Shown piece after piece: positions 52,479-64,000 of a DNA stretch of 64,000 nt (positions are counted from its first letter, which is position 1; each line of letters begins with the position of its first letter). The notes below the pieces were generated by a model. The model saw nothing but the letters and a program-made list of their open reading frames with translations. It ran no database searches and had not been told where the DNA came from. The stretch lies in assembly GCA_946894095.1 (NCBI GenBank), contig OX335654.1:17493687-17557686 (forward strand). Reading direction: 5' to 3'. The position numbers and the translations under genes are program-made. The DNA is from Incurvaria masculella. Its lineage: Eukaryota > Arthropoda > Insecta > Lepidoptera > Incurvariidae.

Positions 52479-53415
52479 CTGCGCACCTACTCTACCGTCG
52501 AGAACCCACCATTTACGACCGGGAGCGTCGCCAGTCGATGGCTCGGGATGGCCCAGAAGTTGATATATGAAGGATGGGAAAAGTATGAATTGTAGGTACA
52601 GTCAAGAGCACATGGACCTTTACGGAGAGGGAGCGCTGCAATTGGCGACGTTGCTGTTTACGACCCCGATGGGTGCCTAGAGGACAAAGAGAGTTTGATG
52701 GTTTTTTTTGAGATGATCATTCCAAAGTTATCCTTGTACGAGAGATTATTTGAAACACCCGATTTACTTTGAGTGATTTGACCATTTCCTGTGAGAAATA
52801 GTTTTTCGCAATGGTTTGAACATTATTATTATAATTAGTTTGTCTTGCCAGCTACATGGTGGAACACCTGATGTAAACTATGCAGCGGAATGTCAGAACG
52901 TAGATAGCGTCATAATATATGAATCACGTACGGACCGCATCACCCTCGGCGCCACAGTTAGTAGTAATTGGCATTTGCAAGAAAAACGTCGTGTATGGGT
53001 CAAAGTCCAATGTGTGGCGCCTAGGGTGATGCCGTTACATAACTCTCTCTATGGTAATATGTGAATCCAATGAATACTCCTTGTACGTGTATTCATTCGA
53101 TTCACACAATACATTTTCAGGCGGGTAGCTGTCATTCTCCATGTAAACAATTGTAGGTATTCTAATACTTAGTGAGTTTCTAATTACAAGAGACTCATGT
53201 TGCCTTGATCCATGTTTGCGAATTGTTCGGAGCACCTATTATACATTTCGACGTAAACATTGATGGTTTATTTCAAGTGATTTTAGGTAAATCGCCAAGA
53301 TTTTGGGAACCATGGTGAGTATCAAACAAATGTATGCTTATATATATATGTCATTCTGCCAATAGATTTTATACCCCTTTTTCACTTGGCATTACCGAGG
53401 CTTAGAAACGTTAAG
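52479..53415 (+). other. 3' UTR of coiled-coil gene and beyond
   Basis: No AATAAA lies close after the TGA. 52915-53050 has an inverted pair (GCGCCACAGTTAG … GTGTGGCGCC; CATCACCCT/AGGGTGATG) suggesting a small foldback. No gene. Confidence 0.4.
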
Positions 53416-53774
53416 GCTGTTCCGACCCAAATAAAGTTGTTTGCACACATAACGCAAAAAGTATTGCACTTTAAGCCACGAATTAATAATAAAAGTTTAA
53501 TATAGTCATATTACTTGCAGCGAAAACAATTTCACAATTTCAGGATTGTTGGTTTTGTTACAATTTATTTAAATACCATTTTTATTTAACAGCGCCATCT
53601 AACGGTGTAAAACTTCTAATCGGCAATTACAACGAAATCATTAAACTTGAAATTGTGAATATGTTTTCGCTGCAACTACTATGGCTATATTTAATATTTT
53701 TGACGAATTCGTTCCTTAAAGTGCAATACTTTTTGCGTTCTGTGTAAAAAAAACATTGTATGGGTCGGAACATC
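53416..53774. repeat. MITE family G with GGCTGTTCCGACCC ends
   Basis: The left end, CACATAACGCAAAAAGTATT, GCACTTTAAG, is mirrored by CTTAAAGTGCAATACTTTTT, GCGTTCTGTG and TGGGTCGGAACATCC on the right. CTTGCAGCGAAAACA/TGTTTTCGCTGCAA pair internally. Confidence 0.8.
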
Positions 53775-55997
53775 CTTAAGAATCAAATTCTACATACTAT
53801 TTAATGAGAAATTATCAATTTATAATGTAACTGGCAAAAAAAGATTATATATTTTAGTATTGTTTGGTAATTTATGCTCGAGATATTTCCACATATATTC
53901 TCTGCATATTTTATATACCAAACACCTCTCGATAAAAAAAAAATCTCATTAATAAACGCATTTTCGAGGCGCAGACTGATTTTTTATAGGCCGGCCACAG
54001 GTTTTTACTATGAAACTGCATGGATGGCTAATAGCACACTGCCGCGATGTACACCGTGGTGGCTTCTTGTTTTAAAACACGATCTTAGATGTATGTCTGC
54101 TACAAACGTGAAGGCTGGCTCATGGAAATTTTAAGCATGATATGGAACCATACCTCATTTTGTCTAGCTATCTTAAGGCAGGATTAGGCATTTATCTATA
54201 CATTAGTAGAGGATGTAGCGTCGAATATGAATACCTGTATGCTCAATGCAGTGTTGCACGGCTAAAATAATTTCTGAGCATTTAAAAAAAATTATGAATT
54301 TGTTCGAAGTATTTGAGATTACAAAATAATAAGGATAAGGCATAATGACATGTATTTTTAGGAATTCCATGATTATGTTATCTCGGATAGGCTAGTTTTT
54401 TTTTTTTTCAAAGTTCAGACTAAATTTAAATAAAATGTATTTTTCTTTATTTGGTAGCTACAAATTCCAGTACAGAGAACGGACACATATGGAGCGCCCA
54501 TTGTGAGATGTAATAATGCAGATGTCATTATGTCTAACCTATCATAGCTGTGTATTATTTTAACTTTAACGTCAAGATATAGTGGACAACATATATTGGG
54601 AGTAATATTTGAATTATTCACTGCCTGTTTGGATTCCAGATGTGTTCATATTTTAAATAATCACTTTGTGCTTTTTATTAGTTTTAAATAATAAATTAAG
54701 ATTTAAATTGTTATAAATGTTTACCCTAAAGAATTGAAAATTTAATGTTCGTAAATGCACAGCTTGTGTGTGTATGTTTTCGCACGCCCCACAGATATTA
54801 ACGTGTTCGTGCTTCTTTACCGTTTGATGCTGCTTTTTTGGTATTTTTACTGTTACGTTAAATGCACAAAATGTGCGCTTTTATTGAATGCACATAAGGT
54901 ATTTTAGTTTTGTCAAGTGCTCTTAGGACAGAAGGACATGCTGTGTTCTGGAAAAATATTTAAAATTTGTTGGCAAATGCTTATAAAGTGCGTGTTCACT
55001 ATTAAAAATAAAAATGTTAAATACTCTTACATAAATATTTACAAGTGTGATTTGGAATTTAGTTTCAAATTAAAATTTGAGTTTGGATGAAAAATAAAAA
55101 TAAAAGAATGATTTTCCACGTTATTGCTAGATTAAGTAACTCCGATTTCGATTTATTTAAATATCATTATTTTTGTATAAATTTACTTGTCTACAAGAAA
55201 TGTGTGGGACCTCAATTTTCTAAATGTTTGTGATTTTTGCTTCATATACATTTTATTCTATATCATCGTGTAATTGCTATAAGTGAAAGCATTCCAATAA
55301 TAATATTAATGTGTTATCTATATAACAATAATAAATAAATAAAAAAAGTTAAAATACATATAATAATTCATATTACAACCAGAATGTATGTTACATCTAT
55401 CCAATATCACAAAATGTAACTTGATTGTTGTTGTATGAGATTTTATAGCATAGTTTGTATCATAGAATGAATTTATAACACCACCGACATAGATACACAG
55501 TTTTTTGAGAGGCTCTGCAATTTAGACAAAATCGGTCACGGTTGATTGGGGAATAGATGTAAAAAAATATACATGATCCCTCGGACTATTTCTGGATTCC
55601 AATAACCGAATATTACAATGTAAAATACATGAATAAAATTCCTAATTTTTGGATCAAGCAAACATAGCGTAGAGCTGCCTATTGTGTAGAGCACCTGAGT
55701 AATTTTCTTATCACGATGAAATGCGCGGGTGGAGACAAAACAGTATTCATAATAAATGGTGCATGAACGATGCCAAAATACATAGTAGGTGAGGTTAAAT
55801 TGTAAAACTAATACATTTATGATACATCGATGTAAGCTTTATCGTTCGAGAGAAAATTGTATTGTATGAATATCATAAATGTAACCTATTGTCTGTTTAG
55901 ATTTTCACTGTTATTTGACATCATCGAGTAAGGAATGTCAGTAGTGGTGATCGAAATCTATCCCTATATTGGCAGCGTAGCCACGTTTGAGTAATAT
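53775..55997. other. AT-rich gene-free stretch
   Basis: A small SINE 3' scrap lies at 54005-54052 (CATGGATGGCTAATAGCAC). Several AATAAA motifs occur, for example near 55330-55345. No exon recognised. Confidence 0.4.
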
Positions 55998-56143
55998 ACT
56001 GACGGTAGCACCGGTCAGTCAGTTCGCTTACGAATTCGGGAAGCGCAACATCGAATGTTCGTGGCACTAAATAGCTTTCTGTGCATTTATTACGTATCCT
56101 AGCGAACTGACTGGCCGGCGCTGCCGTCAGTGGGCTCTATGGA
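55998..56143. repeat. Foldback MITE (ACTGACGGTAGCACCGG arms)
   Basis: ACTGACGGTAGCACCGGTCA, GTCAGTTCGCT on the left is mirrored by AGCGAACTGACTGGCCGGCG, CTGCCGTCAGT on the right. Confidence 0.75.
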
Positions 56144-57333
56144 TGAGTTTCGGTCGCAACTACAGTCCTTATTCGATGTTTGACGTAATGCCTTTATTTA
56201 CGGACAGTTGGAGTGTGTGTATGTTACCTATTCAACTCTTCGTCCGCCTCGTATGGTCCTCTTTCACACCAGAAAAATACACCATGGACAAACATATTTA
56301 ACATCTTTCATAAATGTCACACAAGAAGTGTAAACCTTACCTTAGAGGATTGAACTTAGAACAATGAAAGCAAAAATAATGAGGTCCGTAAATATAAGTG
56401 TTATGTATCGTAATGTTTCGCTGTAGTAATGTATCGTGTCTTGTTCTAGTGTGTTCAATGTAACGTAACGAAAGTAAAATGTTTAACGCAATTTGTGGTT
56501 TATGCTCGTCTGAAAGACATGCGGACGTTATAGGCTCCGATGTCTACCTCAAAGTTTATAATTGTAGTTAACAATCTAGATGATAACTTTTTTGTGACTC
56601 ATGTACAATGAAGTATTTTAAATTATCCTGTGTTGTGACATATATACAAAGTAAGGAGGTATGGCATCGAGCGCGCCTGCTATGGGACCCGATATCTCCA
56701 ATTTTCAAAACTATCAATCCAACTTAAACCTACATTTCAGTCAGTCAGTCAGCGTGTTTGCGTCCACTGCTGGTCATACGCCTCTCCAATTTTTCTCCAG
56801 TCCTCCCGGCTCTCAGCGGTACGGAACCACTGCTTTCCGCCTACATGCCACACACTACATGCGCCCACAAACATAGTCGCAGACGTATTGGAGGGTATGT
56901 GTGCGTGGGAATTACTCGAAGAACGCTATTTTCGAGAACATTTGCGCGCGTTGGCGATGTTTCGAATGTGGCATAAGACGCGTCGCCGGATTCCCATACA
57001 ATTATATGGTCACTTTGACCATATAGCGGAGACGCGGTATCAACCGCATTCCACTTCTCTTCCCTTTCTCTTCATTGGTTGTGACCATTCTGAAAAGTGT
57101 ACAAGGATTTTTTTTTCGTATTCTAGTCGGAAAATAGCGAAAACGCGTTCGTAGCCGGGGTGCGAACAGAGCTTCGCATCACTGAAGTTTGGACGGTGTA
57201 TTGTACGGTTCCACTTTTTGGAATGGTTCTAGAGGCAAAAAATTATTGAAATTGTTTTCTAAAAATGTTGTTGCTTTACTTGACTGACTTGGATGAAATG
57301 CCAAATCTATTTGGCAATTTACAAAAAGTGCAA
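56144..57333. other. Gene-free stretch
   Basis: 56940-57060 contains an inverted relative of 32330-32420 (GGATTCCCATACAATTATAT, GGTCA…TGACC, GCGGAGACGCG). Otherwise nothing recognised. Confidence 0.4.
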
Positions 57334-57344
57334 CATCTTGTGTA

Positions 57345-57416
57345 AATATTATGTCTGCCTACAGAACCAATACGGTAAAATTTTACCGTATTGGTTCTGT
57401 AGGCAGACATAATATT
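57345..57416. repeat. Perfect 72-bp palindrome, no spacer
   Basis: The 36-nt arm at 57345-57380, from AATATTATGTCTGCCTACAG to GGTAAAA, is followed immediately by its exact complement at 57381-57416. CATCTTGTGTAAAT occurs on both sides, at 57334-57347 and 57467-57480. Confidence 0.95.
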
Positions 57417-57489
57417 AATAATAACGATTGTTGTTTTTGTGTTTGTTGTAGAGACAGCACCATAACCATCTTGTGTAAATCAATCTTTT

Positions 57490-57782
57490 TAGGGTTCCGT
57501 TACCCAAAGGGTAAAAACGGAACCCTATTATTAAGCCTCCGCTGTCCGTCCGTCCGTCCGTCCGTCTGTCACAGGGCTGTATCTCATGAACCGTAACAGG
57601 TAGGAAGCTGAAATTTTCACAGATTATGTATTTATTTTGCCGCTTTAACAACAAATAGGTAACATTATAAAATAATAAAAATTCAATGGAGGCCCCATAC
57701 AAAAAACGGTTTTTTTTGTAAATCCTGTACGATCGTACGGAACCCTTCGTGTGCGAGTCCGACTCGCACTTGGCCGTTTTTT
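57490..57782 (-). repeat. GGGTTCCGT/(ACGG)n cassette, minus copy
   Basis: AGGGTTCCGTTACCCAAAGG, CCGTCCGTCCGTCCGTCCG array, TACGGAACCCTTCGTGTGCG, CGACTCGCACTTGGCCG. Confidence 0.88.
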
Positions 57783-58619
57783 TTTTCTTTTCATAAATAT
57801 CTCTTAGGAATTTATGAATCCAATGTTATCGATACTTTAAAACAATGTTGTTTGTGGGGAAATAAAACATGGTTATGTTTGTATAAAATCATCGTATAAT
57901 AAAATAGACGTGTTGGTATTATATTTCTATATTAACTCTATTGCATTTATACATACCAGGATGTTGATTAAGCTTTTTCCCTATCCCGCTTTAAATACTT
58001 CTATTTTGTGTACAATATAAAGTTTAAAGTAAAATATAAGAAACTTTTAACAACCGATGTCTTATATTATTTTGTACCTTGCTAGCTTCTTACCTAAACT
58101 ATGTTCTAACATGCAAATAATGCTAAAAGCGATTCGATACAAAAGAAAAAAATCTTATTTTCCATCTCAGTCTGGAATCTTATTTATTACTAATATCAGA
58201 CTCATCGAGGATATTGGCAAGATTAGGTTTTCAATTTTAAATGGCATTTAACCAAAGATTTCTATAGAACAATAGCTTATTTATTCGATGGATTTATTTA
58301 CCATGTTACTTCGGAGTGTGTTCACATCTAAAGCTAGCACCAATGCAATATTTATTGCTCTTAAGTGTATGACACAATACAACAGTGTTTTCTAAAATTA
58401 ACATAGCACATAATATTGATTTCACTTAATTAATAATACTAGTCACCTGTTTATAAGAAACTATCAAGATGTATTGGTCCCTTGTTGTCTTTAACCAGGC
58501 TCATATATTACTAACTTACCTGGGTCTATTTCATTTTTTTTCTGTTTTCTTAAATAGAGTCTGAGGTAAAGAATAAAAGCAACACAACTATGCCCAGATT
58601 GTCCAATAGAATATATATT
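57783..58619. other. AT-rich gene-free stretch
   Basis: No exon, repeat match or RNA gene recognised. Confidence 0.35.
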
Positions 58620-58707
58620 CCGGGAGGTCACGACATTTTTGGTCACGATAAGGTAAATGGCTGAATCTGGGTTCACATGTTAGAGACCAACCCTCTGATG
58701 CTAAATA

Positions 58708-59640
58708 ATAGGTCGGGGAAAAAGTCTTTTCGCATTATAGTATGTATGAACTTGTTATAAAATCTCTTTGGCTATACTATTTGTATCTGGCTGGTTTTGG
58801 TATCATTGAAAGTTTAAATTTTAAAGAACATAATTCCAAATTCAAATTAGGAAAATGTGTGATTCTCATTTGTTTTTCGTACTGTCAAAATGAGTGAATC
58901 TAATGAAGAAATTCGATACATTTTAAAATTTTACTACAAAAAAGGTAAAAATGCAACGCAAGCCGCGAAAAAAATGTGCGATGTTTATGGACCTAGTGCA
59001 GTGTCTGTGAGAGTAGCACAAATTTGGTTTAAGCGTTTTCAATCCGGAAATTTTGGTGTCAAAGATGCACGTCGCTCTGGTCGCCCTATTACGGATAAAA
59101 TGGATGCCATTTTTGAAAAAGTGGAGCAAGATCGGCATATCAGTAGTTACGACGTAGCTGAAGAACTAGGAATTGACCACAAAACAGTTTTGGCGCATTT
59201 GAAAAGAACTGGGTACACAAAAAAGCTCGATATTTGGGTACCTCACGAGCTCACTGAAAGAAACCTAATGAACCGGCTAGACCTCACACATCTTTAGCCA
59301 CTCAGCAAAAACTAAGAGAGTTTGGCTGGGAGGTGTTAATGCATCCGCCGTATAGTCCTGACCTTGCACCTTCAGATTTCCACCTGTTTAGGTCTCTTCA
59401 GAATTCTTTAGGCAGTGTCAGGTTAACATCACGAGAGGACTGCCAAAACCACTTGTCGCGGTATATTGATCAGAAGTCCCAATATTTCTATAGCAATGGG
59501 ATCATGTCCCTACCTACAAGATGGCAAAAAGTTATCGAACAAAATGGTACCTACATACTTTAGTTAAATGTAAATAAACCATATTAAAAAATGTTTTGAA
59601 TTTTCTTAAAAAATGCGAAGAAACTTTTTCCCCAACCTAA
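58708..59640 (+). mobile_element. mariner element, internally deleted, nested in MITE B
   Basis: Inverted ends TAGGTCGGGGAAAAAGT and, complemented, TTAGGTTGGGGAAAAAGT, flanked by TA at 58706-58707 and 59641-59642. Length is 933 bp, against about 1.3 kb for intact mariners. Confidence 0.93.
58890..59563 (+). pseudogene. mariner transposase, central deletion
   Basis: The first about 130 codons hold the DNA-binding region: two helix-turn-helix units, RRSGRP and DHKTVLAHLKRTG, then WVPHEL. The sequence then jumps at about 59275 to ARPHTSLATQQ, in another frame, and continues through MHPPYSPDLAPSDFHLF (third catalytic Asp of the DD34D triad) to a stop near 59563. The segment with the first two aspartates is gone. 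It cannot make a working enzyme but keeps both ends, so it could in principle be moved by an intact relative. Confidence 0.92.
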
Positions 59641-59731
59641 TATGTCGGTCTGCCCGTGCCAAGTGGTTGCGTTTTCTAGATTGGCTATATAAAATACATG
59701 TTGGTATGTACCTGCTGATGAAAACACTAAA

Positions 59732-59897
59732 GCTGAGATAAATAGTCGTAACAGAAACTAATGCTAACGCAAAGTAGTACTTTGTGACGTCAATTGGCAT
59801 TGCGTTGAGATTTCGTCCATACAAAATGTGCCAAAGTGACGTCACAAAGTACTACTTTCCGTTAGTCTTAGTTTTTGTTACGACTATTTATCTCAGC
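59732..59897. repeat. Foldback MITE nested in MITE B
   Basis: GCTGAGATAAATAGTCGTAA … AAAGTAGTACTTTGTGACGT is mirrored by ACGTCACAAAGTACTACTTT … TTACGACTATTTATCTCAGC. Confidence 0.85.
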
Positions 59898-60279
59898 CTT
59901 ATTGTCCCGAAACATTGATACCTATTAATTACACAACAATAACCAGTCGGTTTTTTAATTAAATACTTAATTATACCTAAAGATATATCTGTAACCTAAA
60001 TCGTCTATAACTACGAAATGCAACCAAAGATTTGTTCAATTTTTGTATTGCTAAGCAAGTATATACTGATACTTTCATGCTTCGTCATTTGCATCCATCT
60101 ACCTTTTCATATATATTTTTTGTCAACATAACTACTTTTTCAGGCGATTTATCTATGTAACGCAACCACTTGGAACAGACAGACTGACACATTTCGCTTC
60201 AGAGGGTTGGTCTTTATCCCGTGAACCCAGTTTCAGCCATTTACGTTATCGTTACCATTTTTGTCGCGACCTCCTAGTC

Positions 60280-62185
60280 TAATATTTCATTGGAAGCTTT
60301 ACCTCAATAATTTATTATATGACAGTCTAATATGGTTTCCACCACCTCCAGCTATAAAGCTACCTTTCGGTTACGCCATGTAAATATGCAATGTGACCGA
60401 AAGTTACTTATCGAATTTCAGTTAACTGGAGTTGGTGAAAAAGAGGATCAATAGCTATGGATTTGAAAACCTAGCTTAAATGCATCAAATAGTCCTTACA
60501 TATTTGTTAAATCGATCCCTAAAATACTATGGGATTTTGGCACCCGTAAATACATGCATAACGAAATAAGAATAACTTAGAACTAAACAGATATAGAACA
60601 AAGGAATAGAGTAGATTTGGAACAGATTCGAATACATTAAAATTTCAATGGAAATTTACTTCGTAACAATCGATTTGTGTCATTACACCGGAAATAGAGA
60701 CGAATAAGAAATCACTTTCAAATTGATGTCGACATTGAAGTGAAAAGGACATCTTAATTCTTTAAATCATCAGTGTAATGACATAAATACTTAATGCATC
60801 CGTACGGCAATAAGCGTACCCATATTGCGTCTACCGACACTTGCTTGAAGGCAATATCTAAAATTTCAGCAGTTATCGATGCATGCTAAAAGTGAAACTA
60901 CCACGTTTTAGAATCGAGCAAAATCGTCTCACAATACCGCTATTTTCGGGTGGTTGATTCATCACAATCCTCTTGAGGGGGTTCCGTAAACGCCATACAA
61001 TAAGTAATTGAGGCACTAATTAATTTTAAATATTAAATATAGTCTGAAAATAGCCAAACAGGTGAAGAATTTCATGTTCACAGTTTCATAGATTAGTTTT
61101 ATACCGTTAGATGGCTCTAGAAAAACAGCGCCATCTAACAATTATTACAATAAAACAAATGAATCCAAAATTCTAAAAATGAATGACCACCATATCTATG
61201 ACTATAAATAATATTTATAATTAGAGTCCATTACGCTTTGTGTGATTACGGTGTGTGTGTACAAAAACTCCTTATGGGCCGGACACTTCTAAAAATTTTC
61301 ACTTCCGAAACAAAATTCCAACTAGGTAAGTACTAGGGCTGTAATCGCCTTACACAAATTATCTACCCTATTCCTTATATCTGGCTTGGCTGTAAGGAAG
61401 CCTCATACAAGCATTTCGGCTCGAGTTACAAAGATGGCCAAGATGTTACAAATAACTACATTAGGTAAGCGTATAAATATCGAAGGCATATTTACAATTC
61501 TCTTCAGAAGTAAATATTAGCGGCCGAAGTACTAAACTCCAAATAAATTTATGGTTTTATTACAGAAAAAAATATTTTGGTTACATTAGTGATGTAGGAA
61601 TTGGGTTGTTGATTAATCACGTGAACTCAAAACGGGGTTCGGATCAATCAAACGTGATGTACGTTTGATCACGAGGGATTGTTGACACATATTACTGTTT
61701 TCTCACTAGCATTTAGGCCCAAAACAATGGCCTCATGGAATCTCGGTGCTGAGGTTTGCAAACAATAATTTCCCTTAGTATGAGCATTTTTAGTTTCTAA
61801 TTAGCAATTCTGCTGCAATACAATACATCAAATATTTAAAGAGAACTTTCACATAAAAAAACATACGAGGACGTGTCAGTAGCAGTATCCTCATACTTCA
61901 TCATGTAGGTATAACAATGGTTAGTTTACTTTCTATTCTCAATTTAAGTAAAATTTAGAACATGGTGTAATTTTACGAAATAATTGGTGGCGCATTGGCC
62001 ACATTCTGCCATTCGGCAATCTATTCCTCTAAGCAATAGGTACATTCCCATGGCGACAAAGTCGGCTGGGCGGGAGGGGTTAGACATTAGGAATTATCAG
62101 CTGCTTGACGGTAGCAACTGAACGTTCATTTGTAAACACAGTGTTTTCGTAGAGTTGGCCCGTAGTCGGAGTTGATCGGTTGCGT
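60280..62185. other. Gene-free stretch; possible 3' UTR of the minus-strand gene at its right end
   Basis: A family F foldback lies at 60340-60446. TTTATT at about 61555-61560 is AATAAA on the minus strand and could end the gene at 62186. Otherwise nothing recognised. Confidence 0.4.
60340..60446. repeat. Small foldback MITE family F, copy 2
   Basis: CCACCACCTCCAGCTATAAA … ACCTTTCGGTTACGCC … CGAAAGTTACTTATCGAATT … CAGTTAACTGGAG, inverted relative to 41605-41715. Confidence 0.7.
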
Positions 62186-64000
62186 TCAAGCGATGATCAT
62201 CGGCAGCGAGGTGGGCACCGCGGGGGGTGGAGGTGGCGGCGAGAGGGGTGCGGCTGGCGGCGCGGGGGGAGCGGGTCGCGCGCGCGGCGGCTGTAGCAGG
62301 TGGTACGGGATCTGCGCACACAATGTTGCCAACTTTATCGGCCGTTTACCTCTTGAACATTGAATGTGTCAAAGAATACTGCATGTCGTAACTATACGAG
62401 GGTCATGCATGGAGATGAAGATTCACCTCCATGGGGTCAAGTCAAAATAAATTAGAAACCCTTTACCACCCTTTGCAATGACTGTTGAAGCGACAACCGC
62501 CAGTTATAATGTTGAATAATTTACACATTCTTTTAAAACTGGAACGTTTTTTATTTTAATTTTTTTAAGGTTTCTTTCTAATATTCTGGCGGGAAATTGT
62601 GCACAGCTCACTCGACGTGATTTTCGCGATAAAAAACGGTTTAAAACTCCAAGAATGTTTTGAACTTTTGGACACCACTTTTAGCGAGTTTGCTTGGTCA
62701 CGAGCAGTAGTTTTTAATAGGTTTACTAAGGGGACGGGAACCTTTGAAGATGAGGCAAAGATAGGTCAGAAGCTAACAGGTGGTCACTCAAAAAAACGTT
62801 TACCATCATGGTAACGCTGACAGTTTCAAGAGAGAAGATTGGATCAACTGGCGCTGTTAGCCGATTAGATAACTAAAGTGACTAGACCAGTTGTTGAAGT
62901 ATCTGCCATGGTAAGTACTGCAAACACCGCGATCGCTACTTCATCAACAAACCCTCGAGTTAACCCTCGAAGTCTCAGAACTAGCGGAAAACAAATTACC
63001 GTCAACACGAACGAAATTCACCGCAGCTGACACGATAGCTACTCAGCGCCCTGTTGGCTCCTCATGCGCAGCCACATTGGGTAAAGATATCCGCAACCAG
63101 GCGACGCATAATTCATCTGTTGTTACCGTAAGCGGAAAATTATGATTTTTCAAAGCTACAGGGTTCATTTACTGGAGTCAAAATGATTAAATTCAGCCTT
63201 GTCGATGGGGGCTGCTTATTTATTCAACTGCCAATGCTTTGCGGATGAAGCCAACCACCAGTCTTTTAGCCAGTGGCCAACACTATGTCGCCGGCGTGCA
63301 GCACGCAGCTAAGCTCCGTCTCGCGGCTCTGTGGGGATGGAACTCCGCCCACCTGCACGCGCCGCCCGCCCGGCTCCAGCGCGACGGTGAGGTGCCCGCG
63401 GCGGCCCGCGCCCACCGCCAGCACCGTGTCGCCGGCGTGCAGCACCGCCTCGCCCGACTCCGGCCAGCTCAGCTTCATGACGCGACTCTGCGGGTAGCCG
63501 AGCTTCACGCCGCCCGCTACTGTGTAGGCGCGAGATGGCGGCAGCGGTGGGGGCCGTTCCTGTGGAGATGATTGATAGCTTAGAAACTTGTTATGATTGG
63601 AAGCTCTTGTTTTGTATGCGATATTCCAGCAATATTTATGCATTATTTTAAGCTGGAAAGGCATCGAAGCCAATCAAGGATTTTCATACCATTCAACTCC
63701 AGGATCGAAACTCTTGTAAGCTGGTTTTACAATCCCACAACTAAGGATGCAAACTTAACATTGGTGAAATCTCTCTTGTTACCCCACTTTTTGCTTTATT
63801 TGTGGGCATGATCACCAAATCATCAGTTAACATATTAGTGTGATAAGAATAAAGTGCAGACGAATAACTAACCAAATCGAGTCCGAACAGCGTGCAGGTC
63901 TGCCTGACGAGGGCGGGGTCGCACTTGTCGGTGGGGTCCGGCGGCGGGGTGCCGGCGATGGGTGCGGGGCGCGGGCGGGGCGCGGGCGCGGCGGCGGGGT
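62186..64000 (-). CDS. Unrecognised proline-rich protein, last three exons (5' partial)
   Basis: Minus-strand exons 63873-64000 (continuing beyond the window), 63353-63559 and 62186-62290 have GT-AG borders and join in phase 0. The first reads …GTPPPDPTDKCDPALVRQTC ending TLFGLDL. The second has 69 codons, starts ERPPPLPPSRAY and includes VKLGYPQSRVMKLSWPESGE and VLHAGDTVLAVGAGRRGHL, which looks like a small beta-rich repeat. The last has 34 codons and is a proline tail (PAPPAPPAAPLSPPPPPP) ending LPMIIA and a TGA. PPLPP-type stretches suit SH3 or WW binding. I do not recognise the family. The last exon is the least certain: the same DNA also has a glycine-rich frame on the + strand. A partial copy of exon two lies just downstream of its donor. 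Confidence 0.6.
62595..62815 (+). pseudogene. Decayed mariner-type transposase N-terminal domain
   Basis: The frame reads IKNGLKLQECFELLDTTFSE, then SRAVVFNRFTKGTGTFEDEA, resembling the first helix-turn-helix and the F-x-W/x-x-RF-x-x-G-R-x-S-x-x-D-x-x-R-x-G-R-P linker of mariners, but with key residues changed. It lies in an intron of the minus-strand gene. Nothing downstream continues it. Confidence 0.5.
63273..63345 (-). pseudogene. Partial tandem duplicate of the proline-rich gene exon
   Basis: On the minus strand SRETELSCVLHAGDIVLATG and a stop follow a CCCCACAG acceptor-like site. It mirrors SRVMKLSWPESGEAVLHAGD in the exon at 63353-63559, with 18 nt missing, and starts only 8 bp past that exon's donor. 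Confidence 0.7.

Larger units (their letters stand above)
58620..60279. repeat. MITE family B, copy 2, carrying two insertions
   Basis: The same long inverted ends as 7869-8420. Removing 58708-59640 and about 59732-59897 leaves sequence colinear with copy 1 (CCCTCTGATGCTAAA | TGTCGGTCTGCCC; GTACCTGCTGATGAA | GAAACATTGATACC). Confidence 0.9.

Noticed and set aside
62192..62363. Glycine-rich ORF on the + strand beginning MIIGSEVG
   Set aside because: The minus strand of the same DNA gives a splice-bounded, in-phase proline-rich last exon with its own stop, which fits the neighbouring exons better. I cannot fully exclude the + strand reading.

Overview
This window looks like nuclear DNA from an insect, most likely a moth or butterfly. 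It is AT-rich, its genes are split into small GC-rich exons, and it is packed with short interspersed repeats. Several repeats resemble common lepidopteran families: tRNA-headed SINEs, cassettes with GGGTTCCGT ends and an (ACGG)n core, and TTAA-flanked MITEs. I see no prokaryotic or organellar features. The order assignment is an inference from repeat style and protein similarity, not from a database search.

Five host genes are supported. (1) The last two exons of a Rab10-type small GTPase, + strand, 2613-3085. (2) The large 3' exon of a secreted-type DNA/RNA non-specific endonuclease relative, + strand, 11569-12752, whose RGH catalytic motif appears to be missing. (3) A complete seven-exon proteasome alpha-6/alpha-1 subunit gene, - strand, 12877-19857, encoding 246 aa. 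It converges on the endonuclease gene, with stop codons only 124 bp apart. (4) A four-exon gene for a 231-aa, probably coiled-coil, protein I do not recognise, + strand, 30072-52478, with a 17-kb second intron full of transposons. (5) The 3' exons of an unrecognised proline-rich protein, - strand, 62186 to the window end.

Most of the rest is transposable-element sequence. A complete LINE (20143-25348, - strand) has two open ORFs coupled by TAATG, an endonuclease, reverse transcriptase and RNase H, a poly(A) tail and a perfect 13-bp target-site duplication. It lies about 285 bp upstream of the proteasome gene start. Older LINE 3' fragments, a deleted mariner, two other transposase remnants, about 20 SINE pieces and at least eight MITE or foldback families fill introns and intergenic DNA. 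Many are nested, so their order of arrival can be read.

The most interesting pattern is a SINE family with one shared body and two kinds of head: a tRNA-like head, or a composite of a tRNA A-box and a 5S-rRNA-like promoter segment. Other points of note are the giant inverted repeat in a proteasome intron, a perfect 72-bp palindrome, MITEs lying within about 20 bp of splice sites, and a partly duplicated exon. I found no gene cluster that forms a new multi-gene system.
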